A stretch of DNA of 64,000 nt, from positions 1 to 64,000 of the forward strand of contig JAXMBZ010000004.1 in the NCBI GenBank assembly GCA_046349615.1, in the 5' to 3' direction. The notes below the pieces were generated by a model. The model was not told where the DNA came from and did no database searches. It saw only the letters and a program-made list of their open reading frames with translations. How positions within the stretch are numbered: position 1 is the first letter of the stretch; every line of letters starts with the position of its first letter. Shown here in pieces: positions 33,538-42,320 of this stretch. This stretch comes from JADJNY01 sp046349615. GTDB lineage: Bacteria > Planctomycetota > UBA1135 > GCA-002686595. The translations under genes were made by a program, and so were the position numbers.

Positions 33538-34713
33538 ATGACCACGCAGAAGCCTCAACCTACGAAAACCCCCGAAAAGCCCGCGGAAAAGGCCCCCGAG
33601 AAGCTCGTGGAGAAGGCGGTCGAGAAGACCCCGGCCGAGCGGGCGGCGCAGGAGCGCGAGAAGCTCGAGAAGCTCCGCAACCTCGAGTCGGCGATGGGGG
33701 AGATCGAGAAGAGCTTCGGCAAGGGCTCGATCATGCGCCTCGGCGAGGAGGGGGCGCTGATCCGTGAGATCCGCGGCATCTCGACCGGCTCGATCGGGCT
33801 CGACGTGGCGCTCGGCGGCAAGGGCCTCCCGAAGGGCCGCATCGTCGAGATCTACGGACCGGAGAGCTCGGGCAAGACGACGCTGACCCTGCACGTGATC
33901 GCGAACGCCCAGAAGTCGGGCGGCATCTGCGCGTTCGTCGACGCGGAGCACGCGCTCGACCCGGCCTACGCACGCAAGCTCGGCGTCAAGCTCGACGACC
34001 TGCTCGTGAGCCAGCCCGACACGGGCGAGCAGGCGCTCGAGATCGTCGAAACGCTCGTGCGCAGCAACGCCGTCGACGTGATCGTGATCGACTCGGTCGC
34101 CGCCCTCGTGCCGCGCGCCGAGATCGCGGGCGAGATGGGCGACAGCTTCGTCGGTCTGCACGCGCGCTTGATGAGCCAGGCGCTGCGCAAGCTGACGGCG
34201 GCGATCTCGAAGTCGGACTGCCTCGTCATCTTCATCAACCAGATCCGCGAGAAGATCGGCGTCATGTTCGGCAGCCCCGAGACGACGACCGGCGGTCGCG
34301 CGCTCAAGTTCTACTCGTCGGTGCGCCTCGACATCCGCAAGATCGGGCAGTTGAAGGACGGCGACGACGTCGTCGGCTCGCGCACGAAGGTGACCGTGGT
34401 CAAGAACAAGATCGCGCCGCCGTTCCGCAAGACCGAGTTCGACGTGCTCTTCAACAAGGGCATCAGCAGGGAAGGCGAGCTGCTCGAGATCGGCACGAAC
34501 GCCGGCGTGATCCTGAAGTCGGGCACGTGGTTCTCGATGAAGACGGAGAAGGACGGCGAGGTCCGCCTCGGCCAGGGCCTCGAGAAGGCGCGGGCCTTCC
34601 TCCTCGACAACCCCGACCTGGCTGCGGCGCTCGAGAAGCAGGTCCGCGCGAACGCGACCGCGACCTCGGCCTCGTCGTCTCCGTCGTCGGGCTCGGCCTC
34701 GGCCGGGGACTGA
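33538..34713 (+). CDS. recA: Recombinase RecA
   Basis: ATP-dependent strand-exchange protein and SOS co-protease. Walker A 'GPESSGKT' is at 107-114; other markers are 'FVDAEHALDP', 'VIVIDSVAALVPRAEIAGEMGD', and 'FINQIREKIGVMFGSPETT'. The protein is 391 residues, longer than the ~350 norm, because of about 45 N-terminal residues rich in Lys, Glu and Pro and a Ser/Ala-rich end. The ATG at 33538 follows a GAAGGAACCC ribosome binding site. It is transcribed in the same direction as alaS, a recA-alaS adjacency seen in many bacteria. Confidence 0.98.
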   Translation: MTTQKPQPTKTPEKPAEKAPEKLVEKAVEKTPAERAAQEREKLEKLRNLESAMGEIEKSFGKGSIMRLGEEGALIREIRGISTGSIGLDVALGGKGLPKGRIVEIYGPESSGKTTLTLHVIANAQKSGGICAFVDAEHALDPAYARKLGVKLDDLLVSQPDTGEQALEIVETLVRSNAVDVIVIDSVAALVPRAEIAGEMGDSFVGLHARLMSQALRKLTAAISKSDCLVIFINQIREKIGVMFGSPETTTGGRALKFYSSVRLDIRKIGQLKDGDDVVGSRTKVTVVKNKIAPPFRKTEFDVLFNKGISREGELLEIGTNAGVILKSGTWFSMKTEKDGEVRLGQGLEKARAFLLDNPDLAAALEKQVRANATATSASSSPSSGSASAGD

Positions 34714-34849
34714 CCGCTTCGCCTTCGTGTCTCTGCTCCCGCGTCGGTCCCGAGCGGCCCGGCGCGGGAGCCGCGTTTCCGCCGGCGGTGCGGCGCCCAC
34801 CCGCTTCCCGCTTGGCGCGCCGCGCCTCAGTCCGCATCCTGTTCGCCCC

Positions 34850-37573
34850 ATGACCGCCTCCACGACCCACGGCTCGACCCAGCGTTTCACCGCGGCCCGC
34901 GTCCGTCAGGACTTCCTCGACTTCTTCGCGCAGCGCGGCCACGCGATCGTCCCGAGCTCGCCCGTCTTCCCGAAGGACGATCCGACGCTGCTCTTCACGA
35001 ACGCCGGGATGAACCAGTTCAAGGACGTGTTCCTCGGCACGGGCACGCGGCCCTACAAGCGCGCGGCGGACACGCAGAAGTGCATCCGCGTCTCGGGCAA
35101 GCACAACGACCTCGAGGAGGTCGGCGTCGACACGTACCACCACACGTTCTTCGAGATGCTCGGGAACTGGTCGTTCGGCGACTACTTCAAGGAGGACGCG
35201 ATCACGTGGGCGTGGACGCTCCTCACCGAGGTGTGGGGGCTGCCGAAGGACCGCCTCTGGGTCACCGTGTTCGGCGGCGACGAGAAGGACGGGCTCCCGG
35301 CCGACGTCGACGCGGAGCGCATCTGGATCCAGAAGGCCGGCGTCGATCCCAAGCGCGTGCTGCGCTTCGGCCGCAAGGCGAACTTCTGGGAGATGGGGGA
35401 GACGGGGCCCTGCGGTCCGTGCACCGAGATCCACTTCGACCGCGGCGGGCCCGGCACGAACCCGATGGACGGCGCGGATCCGAAGCACGGCGTCAACACG
35501 GACGACCCGCGCTTCAAGGAGCGCTTCATCGAGCTCTGGAACAACGTGTTCATGGAGTTCAACCGCCTCGACGACGGGCGCCTCGCGAAGCTGCCCGCGC
35601 AGTCGGTCGACACCGGGATGGGCTTCGAGCGCATCCTCTCCGTGCTCCAAGGCAAGCGCTCGAACTACGACACGGACCTGTTCACGCCGATCTTCGCGCG
35701 CATCGAGGAGCTCTCCGGCCGCAAGTACGGCGCGACGATGGACCCCGCGGACATCGCGTTCCGCGTGATCGCCGACCACACGCGCGCGGTGACCAGCGCG
35801 ATCTCCGACGGCGCGACGCCGTCGAACGAAGGGCGCGGCTACGTGCTGCGCCGCCTGATCCGGCGCGCCTCGCGCTTCGGGCGGCAGAACCTCGGGATGA
35901 AGGAGCCCTTCCTCTGCCAGGTCGTGCCCGCCGTCGCGCAGGTGCTCGGCGACACGTTCCCCGAGATGCGCGCGCGCGCGGAGCACGTCGGCGCCGTGCT
36001 GCGCGCGGAAGAGGAGCAGTTCGGGCGCACGCTCGATCGCGGGCTCGGCCTCTTCGCGGACCTCGCTTCGAAGGTCGAGAAGAGCGGAGCGAAGACGCTC
36101 CCCGGCGCGGAGTCGTTCGAGCTCTATGCGACCTACGGGTTCCCGCAGGACCTGGTCGAGCTCATGGCGCGCGAGCGCGGTCTCGGGCTCGACACGAAGG
36201 GCTGGGACGCGGCGATGGAGAAGCACCAGGCGGCGTCGCGCTCGGAGGGCAAGTTCAAGCAGCTGCTCTCCGCCGAGCAGCTCACGGGGCTCACTGCGAC
36301 GCGCGCGACGTGCCACGAGGACGGCCCGCGCACGGTCGAGCTCGACACGAAGATCGCGAAGCTCTTCCGCGACGGCGGCGCGAAAGACCGCCTCGTGCTC
36401 ACCGAGACGCCGTTCTACGCCGAGAGCGGCGGTCAGGTCGGCGATGCCGGTGCGATCCGCTCCGCGGACGGCGGCTTCGTCTTCACGGTCGAGGACACGC
36501 AGAAGGTCGGCGACGTCGTCGTGCACGTCGGAAAGGTCGAGAAGGCGCCCGCGGGCGAAATCACGAACCTCGCGGTGAAGGCCGTCGTCGATCGCGAACG
36601 CCGCGACGCGACGCGCGCGAACCACACGGCGACGCACCTGCTGCACAAGGTGCTCAAGGAAGTCGTCGGCGAGCACGTGCAGCAGATGGGCTCGTACGTC
36701 GGGCCCGATCGGCTGCGCTTCGACTTCTCGAACCCGCAGGGGCTCGCCGTCGAGCAACTCGACGAGATCGAGCGTCGCGTCAACGCGGCGATCGCGCGCA
36801 ACGACGCGCTGAAGACGACGGTCGAGGACCTCGCCGCCGCGAAGGCGCGCGGCGTCGTCGCGCTCTTCGGCGAGAAGTACGCCGAGCGCGTGCGCGTCGT
36901 CGACGTCGGCGGATTCTCGACGGAGCTCTGCGGCGGCACGCACGTGCGCGCCGCGGGCGACATCGGACCGTTCGTGATCGTCTCCGAGCGCGCGATCCAA
37001 GCCGGCGTGCGCCGCATCGAAGCGCTGACGCGCCGCGCCGCCGTCGATTGGATGCAGGAACAGCGCCGCCTCGTGCGCGGCGGAGCGCAGGCGCTCAAGT
37101 GTGCGCCCGAGGAGATCGCGGGCCGCATCGAAGCGCTCCAGAAGGAGCTCAAGGACGCGCGCAAGAAGAACGAGCAGAGCTCGGCCGGGGGCATCGCCGC
37201 CGCGTTCGAGACCGTGAAGGGCGGGCTCGTGACGACGAAGGGCGTCGCGCACGGCGTGTTCGTCTTCGAGAACCTCGACCAGAAGTCGGTGCGCGAATTG
37301 ACCGACCGCGCGAAGGGCCTCGCGCCCGTGCTCGCGCTCTCGCTCTTCGGGCGCGAAGGAGACAAGGTCGCGCACTTGCACGTGGTGCAGGGCGTGCCGA
37401 ACGGCGCCGGGCTCAAGGCAGGCGACCTCGCGAACCTCGCGAAGACGCACGTCGGCGGCGGCGGCGGCGGCAGCCCCGCGCTCGCGCAGGGGCAGGGCAC
37501 GAACCCGGCCGGTCTCGGGCCCGCGAAGAGCGCGATCGAAGCGACGCTCGCCGCGGCGTTCGCGAAGCTCTGA
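34850..37573 (+). CDS. alaS: Alanine--tRNA ligase
   Basis: Class II synthetase charging tRNA-Ala, with editing of Ser and Gly. The 907-residue protein is full length. The catalytic core includes 'NAGMNQFKDVFLG' and 'HTFFEMLGNWSFGDYFK', and the editing domain has 'NHTATHLLHKVL' with 'CGGTHV' providing zinc ligands. The C-terminal C-Ala domain ends with 'THVGGGGGGSPALAQGQG', typical of the family. The ATG at 34850 directly precedes 'TASTTHGSTQRFTAARVRQDF'; longer reading upstream is arginine-rich and unsupported. It lies 136 bases after recA. Confidence 0.98.
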   Translation: MTASTTHGSTQRFTAARVRQDFLDFFAQRGHAIVPSSPVFPKDDPTLLFTNAGMNQFKDVFLGTGTRPYKRAADTQKCIRVSGKHNDLEEVGVDTYHHTFFEMLGNWSFGDYFKEDAITWAWTLLTEVWGLPKDRLWVTVFGGDEKDGLPADVDAERIWIQKAGVDPKRVLRFGRKANFWEMGETGPCGPCTEIHFDRGGPGTNPMDGADPKHGVNTDDPRFKERFIELWNNVFMEFNRLDDGRLAKLPAQSVDTGMGFERILSVLQGKRSNYDTDLFTPIFARIEELSGRKYGATMDPADIAFRVIADHTRAVTSAISDGATPSNEGRGYVLRRLIRRASRFGRQNLGMKEPFLCQVVPAVAQVLGDTFPEMRARAEHVGAVLRAEEEQFGRTLDRGLGLFADLASKVEKSGAKTLPGAESFELYATYGFPQDLVELMARERGLGLDTKGWDAAMEKHQAASRSEGKFKQLLSAEQLTGLTATRATCHEDGPRTVELDTKIAKLFRDGGAKDRLVLTETPFYAESGGQVGDAGAIRSADGGFVFTVEDTQKVGDVVVHVGKVEKAPAGEITNLAVKAVVDRERRDATRANHTATHLLHKVLKEVVGEHVQQMGSYVGPDRLRFDFSNPQGLAVEQLDEIERRVNAAIARNDALKTTVEDLAAAKARGVVALFGEKYAERVRVVDVGGFSTELCGGTHVRAAGDIGPFVIVSERAIQAGVRRIEALTRRAAVDWMQEQRRLVRGGAQALKCAPEEIAGRIEALQKELKDARKKNEQSSAGGIAAAFETVKGGLVTTKGVAHGVFVFENLDQKSVRELTDRAKGLAPVLALSLFGREGDKVAHLHVVQGVPNGAGLKAGDLANLAKTHVGGGGGGSPALAQGQGTNPAGLGPAKSAIEATLAAAFAKL

Positions 37574-37648
37574 GCCCCGCGCAGCTCCCGCGCACTCGTC
37601 GCGGGCGGGGAGCGTGCGCTCGAGCGGCACGCGAGCCCGTTCGCTCGA

Positions 37649-37677
37649 TTGACACCCCAGAACCCCACCGCTAGCAT
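37649..37677 (+). promoter_or_regulatory. Strong promoter of rpmF-plsX
   Basis: A perfect TTGACA (37649-37654), a 17-base spacer and TAGCAT (37672-37677) lie 34 bases before rpmF. It is the best -35 match in the window, and it fits the high demand for a ribosomal protein. Confidence 0.75.
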
Positions 37678-37710
37678 CCTCCCCCTTACTTCCTCCACGG
37701 AACCCAGCCC

Positions 37711-37917
37711 ATGCCGAACCCGAAACGACGCCACTCGCGGACGCGCAAGCGCCTTCGCCGCTCCCACCACGCTCTGACGGTGACGCCCGCCAACCACTGC
37801 CCGCGCTGCGGGGCCGCGACCAAGCCGCACTGCGTGTGCGACAACTGCGGCCACTACGGCTTCGCCAAGGGCGGTCAGAAGGGCGTCGAAGTCCTCGCGA
37901 AGGAAGAGTCGGTCTGA
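37711..37917 (+). CDS. rpmF: 50S ribosomal protein L32
   Basis: 68-residue zinc-ribbon form of L32. It starts 'MPNPKRRHSRTRKRLRRSHH', and has two CxxC pairs, 'CPRCG' and 'CDNCG', which retain zinc binding. The frequent bacterial neighbour yceD (DUF177) is absent upstream, but the classical rpmF-plsX-fab order is kept. The plsX start follows 18 bases after the stop. Confidence 0.97.
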   Translation: MPNPKRRHSRTRKRLRRSHHALTVTPANHCPRCGAATKPHCVCDNCGHYGFAKGGQKGVEVLAKEESV

Positions 37918-37935
37918 GCTCCGGGATCACTCCCG

Positions 37936-38934
37936 ATGCTGAACAAGCGCATCGCCCTGGACGTCATGGGCGGAGATCACGCCCCGGACCAGATCGTCCG
38001 GGGCGCGCTCCAAGCCTGCTCCCGCGACGGGAAGTGGAAGCTCTCGCCCGAGCGCGTGCTGCTGGTCGGTGACGAGACGGTGATCCGCGCCAAGCTCACG
38101 GAGTTCGGCGGGGATCCGGGCTTCCCGATCCAGCACGCCTCCCAGGTCGTCGGCATGGCGGAGTCGCCGGCCGCGGCCCTGCGCGGCAAGCCCGACTCCT
38201 CGATCGCGGTCTCCGTCGGCGCCGTGAAGAAAGGCGCCGCGGGCGCGCTCGTCAGCATGGGCAACACCGGCGCCGTCGTCGGGGCCGCGACGCTCGGCCT
38301 CGGCACGCTCGCGGGGGTGCGTCGTCCCGCGATCGCGGTGACGCTGACCTTGACGGGGAAGCCCGTCACGCTGCTCGACATGGGCGCGAACAAGGAAGCG
38401 AAGCCGCAGGACCTCGTGCAGTTCGCCGCGATGGGTTCGGTCTACATGCGCGACTGCCTCGGCGTCGAACGCCCGCGCGTCGGCATCCTGAACATCGGCG
38501 GCGAGGCCTCGAAGGGCCCGGACGTGCTCAAGGAAGCGCACGCGCTGCTCTCGGATCCGAACTCGAAGTGGAACTTCGTCGGCAACGTCGAGGGCAATTC
38601 GATCTTCGCCTCCGCCGCGGACGTGGTCGTCACCGACGGTTTCACCGGCAACGTCGTGCTCAAGCTGATGGAGGGCTTCTCGTCCTTCCTGCTGCAGCTC
38701 GTCGTCGGCGAGCTCAAGAAGCACCAGGTCGATTGGACCCAGCAGGCGCTCGGCACGATCCAGAAGCGCATCGACTACGCCGAGTACGGCGGCGCGCTCC
38801 TGCTCGGCGTCGACGGCGTCGTGATCAAGGGCCACGGCCGCTCCGACGCGACCGCGGTTGCGAACGCGCTCGGCGTCGCCGCGCGCGCCCTCGACGCCAA
38901 CGTCAACGAGCACATCGTCCGCGGCCTCGAGTGA
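37936..38934 (+). CDS. plsX: Phosphate acyltransferase PlsX
   Basis: 332-residue peripheral membrane enzyme that converts acyl-ACP to acyl-phosphate, the first step of phospholipid assembly with PlsY. It opens with 'RIALDVMGGDHAPDQIV', the diagnostic PlsX motif. 'VSMGNTGAVVGAATLGLG' and 'DMGANKEAKPQDLVQFA' are further family blocks, and 'VTDGFTGNVVLKLMEG' lies near the C-terminus. It sits between rpmF and fabH as in most bacteria. Confidence 0.97.
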   Translation: MLNKRIALDVMGGDHAPDQIVRGALQACSRDGKWKLSPERVLLVGDETVIRAKLTEFGGDPGFPIQHASQVVGMAESPAAALRGKPDSSIAVSVGAVKKGAAGALVSMGNTGAVVGAATLGLGTLAGVRRPAIAVTLTLTGKPVTLLDMGANKEAKPQDLVQFAAMGSVYMRDCLGVERPRVGILNIGGEASKGPDVLKEAHALLSDPNSKWNFVGNVEGNSIFASAADVVVTDGFTGNVVLKLMEGFSSFLLQLVVGELKKHQVDWTQQALGTIQKRIDYAEYGGALLLGVDGVVIKGHGRSDATAVANALGVAARALDANVNEHIVRGLE

Positions 38935-39000
38935 GCCCGCCGGACGGCCCGCCGAGCGGAGCGGGAGCCCGTTCCGACGCGGTCGACGCGGGCTCCGTGC

Positions 39001-39031
39001 TTGCCTCCGCCCCGTTCGCTGCGGTTAGAAT
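39001..39031 (+). promoter_or_regulatory. Candidate internal promoter before fabH
   Basis: TTGCCT (39001-39006), a 19-base spacer and TAGAAT (39026-39031) lie 58 bases before fabH. The spacer is long, so confidence is modest. Confidence 0.4.
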
Positions 39032-39088
39032 CCGCCCAGGGTGCCCGCCGGGCGCCCGCTTCGTTTCGACCCTCCTCGGATCCAGCGC

Positions 39089-40078
39089 ATGACTGCCCGC
39101 GTTCGTGTCGGCACCGCCGGGACCGGCTCCTACGTCCCGGAGCGCGTCGTTCCCAACTCCTGGTTCGAGTCGCAGGTCGACACGTCGGACGAGTGGATCG
39201 TCCAGCGCACCGGGATCCACGCTCGCCGCTTCGTCCGGGAGGACCAGGCGACCTCCGACATGGCGCTCGTCGCGGCCGAGAAGGCGCTCGCGGCCGCCGG
39301 GCTCAAGGCGGACGACCTGGACCTGATCATCTGCGGCACGCTGACGCCCGACCACATCCTCCCCGGCACGGCCGCGCTCCTGCAGCAACGGCTCGGCGCG
39401 ACGCGCTCGGGCGCGTTCGACTGCAACGCCGCGTGCACGGGCTTCATGACCGCGTTCAACACCGCCGAGGCCTTCGTGGCCGCGGGACGGGCGCGGCGCG
39501 TGCTCGCGATCGGGGCCGAGACGCTCTCACGCTACGTCGACTTCAAGGACCGCGGCTCGTGCATCCTCTTCGGCGACGGCGCGGGCGCCGCGGTGCTCGC
39601 CCCGTGGGAGGACTGCAAGCAGGGCGAGGTCCTGCGGACGATCCTCGGCGCCGACGGAACGGGCTACGAGCACATCCACATGACGGGCGGCGGCTCGCGA
39701 GTGCCTCCGTCGGTCGAATCGGTGCAGGCGGGCCAGCACTACATCCGCGTCAACGGACGCGAGGTGTTCCGCTTCGCCGTGCAGCGCATGGCCGAGCTCC
39801 TCGAGGAGCTCGCGCGCGGCCACGAGTACGACGAGATCGGGCTCGTCGTGCCGCACCAGGTCAATCGGCGCATCATCGACGCGGCGCTCGAGCGCGTCGG
39901 ATGGACCGACGAGAAGGTCATGGTCAACATCCAGCACTACGGGAACACGTCGGCAGCCTCGGTGCCCGTCGCGCTCGACGAAGCCGTGCGCGCGGGCCGC
40001 GCGCCGAAGGGCAAGCTCGTGATCCTCGTCGCGTTCGGCGCGGGCCTCACGTGGGGCGGTGCGCTCCTGCGCTGGTGA
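39089..40078 (+). CDS. fabH: Beta-ketoacyl-ACP synthase III
   Basis: 329-residue condensing enzyme that starts fatty-acid synthesis from acetyl-CoA and malonyl-ACP. The catalytic triad is visible: C116 in 'DCNAACTGF', His in 'VVPHQVNRRI', and Asn in 'HYGNTSAASVP'. The conserved 'DTSDEWIVQRTGI' opens the fold. The ATG at 39089 gives 'MTARVRVGTAGTGSYVPE'; an upstream in-frame start adds 16 residues without similarity. It is followed 16 bases later by fabD. Confidence 0.97.
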   Translation: MTARVRVGTAGTGSYVPERVVPNSWFESQVDTSDEWIVQRTGIHARRFVREDQATSDMALVAAEKALAAAGLKADDLDLIICGTLTPDHILPGTAALLQQRLGATRSGAFDCNAACTGFMTAFNTAEAFVAAGRARRVLAIGAETLSRYVDFKDRGSCILFGDGAGAAVLAPWEDCKQGEVLRTILGADGTGYEHIHMTGGGSRVPPSVESVQAGQHYIRVNGREVFRFAVQRMAELLEELARGHEYDEIGLVVPHQVNRRIIDAALERVGWTDEKVMVNIQHYGNTSAASVPVALDEAVRAGRAPKGKLVILVAFGAGLTWGGALLRW

Positions 40079-40094
40079 TTCGAAGGAAAACAAG

Positions 40095-41018
40095 ATGAGC
40101 GAAGCGATCCTCTTCCCGGGCCAGGGCGCGCAGTTCGCCGGCATGGGCCGCGACTGGTGCGAGACCTCTCCCGTCGCACGCGACACGTTCGCGGACGCCG
40201 ACCGGATCCTCGGCTTCGCGCTGAGCGCGAAGTGCTGGGACGCGGGCGACGACGTGAACCGCACGGACGTCGCACAGCCCGGCATCTTCACGACGAGCGT
40301 CGCGATCGTGCGCGTGCTCGAAGCGACGCAGGGCCTCGATCGTTCGAAGGCGGCGATGGTCGCGGGGCTCTCGCTCGGCGAGTACACCGCGCTCTGGGCC
40401 GCCGACTCGCTCTCGTTCGCCGACGGCCTGCGCCTCGTGCGGTTGCGCGGCGAGGCGATGCAGCGCGCGAGCGAGGCCGTGAAGAGCTCGATGGTCAGCC
40501 TGATGGGCGCGACCGAGGAGCAGGCCCGCGCGCTGACCGCCGCCGCGGCGAAGCACGGCATCTGCCAGGTCGCGAACCTGAACGCGCCGGGGCAGATCAT
40601 CGCATCGGGTGAACTCGCGGCTCTCGACGCGCTCGAAGCCCTCGCCAAGGACCACGGCGTGCGCCGCACCCGGCGCCTCGTCGTGGCCGGCGGCTTCCAC
40701 TCCGAGTGCATGCGCTCCGCGGCCGACGCGCTGAAGGCCGCGCTGCGCGACGTGCGCATCGCGCCGCCGCGCGTGCCGTTCGTGAGCAACGTGACGGCGC
40801 TTCCGACCACCGATCCGACGCGCATCCGTGAGCAACTCGCGGAGCAGGTCTGCGCCCCGGTGCTCTGGGAGAAGTCGATGCGCTGGGCCCTCGCCCAGGG
40901 GATCCGGCGTTTCCTCGAGCCCGGCCCCGGCGAGGTCCTCGCCGGGCTCCTGCGCAAGGTCGACGAGACCGTCGAGGTGCGTTCCGCCGCCACCCCGAAG
41001 TCCCTCGCTGCGAGCTGA
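40095..41018 (+). CDS. fabD: Malonyl-CoA:ACP transacylase
   Basis: 307-residue enzyme loading malonyl groups onto ACP. It begins 'AILFPGQGAQFAGMGRD'. The active-site serine is S93 in 'GLSLGEY', and the catalytic histidine lies in 'AGGFHSECM'. A GAAGGAAAAC ribosome binding site precedes the ATG. Residues and order match FabD; the gene is co-directional with fabH. The 120-base gap that follows holds a separate promoter for fabG. Confidence 0.97.
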   Translation: MSEAILFPGQGAQFAGMGRDWCETSPVARDTFADADRILGFALSAKCWDAGDDVNRTDVAQPGIFTTSVAIVRVLEATQGLDRSKAAMVAGLSLGEYTALWAADSLSFADGLRLVRLRGEAMQRASEAVKSSMVSLMGATEEQARALTAAAAKHGICQVANLNAPGQIIASGELAALDALEALAKDHGVRRTRRLVVAGGFHSECMRSAADALKAALRDVRIAPPRVPFVSNVTALPTTDPTRIREQLAEQVCAPVLWEKSMRWALAQGIRRFLEPGPGEVLAGLLRKVDETVEVRSAATPKSLAAS

Positions 41019-41049
41019 TTCTCCGCCCTCCACCCGCCTCGCTGCGGCG

Positions 41050-41078
41050 TTGATCGCCTGCCGGGGCACCGCTATAGT
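41050..41078 (+). promoter_or_regulatory. Promoter before fabG
   Basis: TTGATC (41050-41055), a 17-base spacer and TATAGT (41073-41078) form a near-consensus sigma70-type promoter inside the fab cluster, 60 bases upstream of fabG. It lets fabG-acpP-fabF be transcribed apart from plsX-fabH-fabD. Confidence 0.7.
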
Positions 41079-41138
41079 CGCCCCGATCCCGCTCCCCCGT
41101 CCCTCGCGTGGGAGCCGGTCTCCGTCCCTCCGCCCCGC

Positions 41139-41906
41139 ATGTCCTCGACCCCGCCTTCTCCCGACCCGCGCTTTCTCCAAGGCCGGGTCGCGCTCGTCAC
41201 CGGTGCCTCCCGCGGCATCGGCCGGGCGATCGCCCTCCGTCTCGCCGCACGTGGTGCCCGCGTGGCCTGCGTCGCGACCGAGGCGAGCCGCGCCCAGGAG
41301 ACGGCGGACCAGTGTGCGCGTCACACCGAGGGAGCGCAGGCCTACGGTTGCGATGTCGCCGACACCGCCGCCGTGCAGGCGCTCGTGGAGCAGGTGCAGA
41401 AGGAACTCGGCGGGCTCGATCTCCTGGTGAACAACGCCGGGATCACCCGCGACCAACTGCTCCTGCGCATGACCGAGGAGGACTTCGATCGCGTGATCGA
41501 GGTCAACCTCAAGGGCACTTGGAACTTCCTCAAGGCCGCCTCGCGACCGCTGATGAAGTGCAAGGGCAAGGTGGTCAACATCACCTCGGTGGTGGGGCTC
41601 ACCGGAAACGCGGGACAAGCGAACTACGCTGCCAGCAAGGCCGGGGTCGTGGGGCTCACGAAGTCCCTCGCCAAGGAACTCGCCGGCCGCGGAGTCTGCG
41701 TCAACGCCATCGCGCCCGGGTTCATCGCCACGGACATGACCGCGGCGATCGACGAGAAGGCCGCGGAGGCACTGAAGAGCACGATTCCGCTCGGTCGGAT
41801 CGGGGCTCCCGAGGACATCGCCGCCGCGGTCGAATTCCTGGCCGGACCCGGTGGAGACTACATCACAGGCCAGACCCTGGTGATCGACGGGGGTCTCTCG
41901 CTCTGA
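41139..41906 (+). CDS. fabG: 3-oxoacyl-ACP reductase
   Basis: 255-residue NADPH-dependent short-chain dehydrogenase of the elongation cycle. The cofactor motif is 'TGASRGIGRA', 'NNAGIT' follows, and the Ser-Tyr-Lys triad lies in 'NITSVVGLTGNAGQANY' with 'AASKAG'. The C-terminal 'GDYITGQTLVIDGGLSL' is typical of FabG. The alternative, a general SDR, is unlikely given the neighbouring acpP and fabF. Confidence 0.97.
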   Translation: MSSTPPSPDPRFLQGRVALVTGASRGIGRAIALRLAARGARVACVATEASRAQETADQCARHTEGAQAYGCDVADTAAVQALVEQVQKELGGLDLLVNNAGITRDQLLLRMTEEDFDRVIEVNLKGTWNFLKAASRPLMKCKGKVVNITSVVGLTGNAGQANYAASKAGVVGLTKSLAKELAGRGVCVNAIAPGFIATDMTAAIDEKAAEALKSTIPLGRIGAPEDIAAAVEFLAGPGGDYITGQTLVIDGGLSL

Positions 41907-41966
41907 GCCCCCGAGCGCCGCCGCGCGCCAGGTCCCCCCCCCAGAAAGCGCACCGAAATCAGGAGC

Positions 41967-42215
41967 ATGTCACAGGTGACCAAGCCGTCCATCGAAGAAC
42001 GCGTGATCAAAATCGTCTGCGACCAGATGGGGACCACCCCCGACAAGGTCACGCGCGATACCTCCTTCATCAACGACCTCGGCGCCGACTCGCTCGACAC
42101 CGTGGAACTCGTGATGGAGTTCGAGGACGAGTTCGAGATTTCGATTCCCGACGAGGACGCGGAGAAGATCCAGTCCGTCGGAAACGCGATCGACTACATC
42201 CAGTCGAAGGCCTGA
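41967..42215 (+). CDS. acpP: Acyl carrier protein
   Basis: 82-residue acidic four-helix carrier. The phosphopantetheine attachment serine is S42 in 'LGADSLDTVELVM', and the core 'EDEFEISIPDEDAEKI' is canonical. It lies 60 bases after fabG and 105 before fabF, the standard fabG-acpP-fabF order. Confidence 0.98.
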   Translation: MSQVTKPSIEERVIKIVCDQMGTTPDKVTRDTSFINDLGADSLDTVELVMEFEDEFEISIPDEDAEKIQSVGNAIDYIQSKA

Positions 42216-42320
42216 TCGCCCCGCCCGGAACACGCGCGTGGAGGCCGTAGGTCCTCCCGGCATCCGCGTGTCCGGAGCGATCGGGCGTTTCCTTCTCCCA
42301 CGGCACACGACGAGGTTCTC

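Noticed and set aside
34463..37930. A 1155-codon open frame on the minus strand
   Set aside because: It is antisense to alaS and rpmF, both certain, and its sequence is low-complexity Arg/Ala/Leu/Glu.
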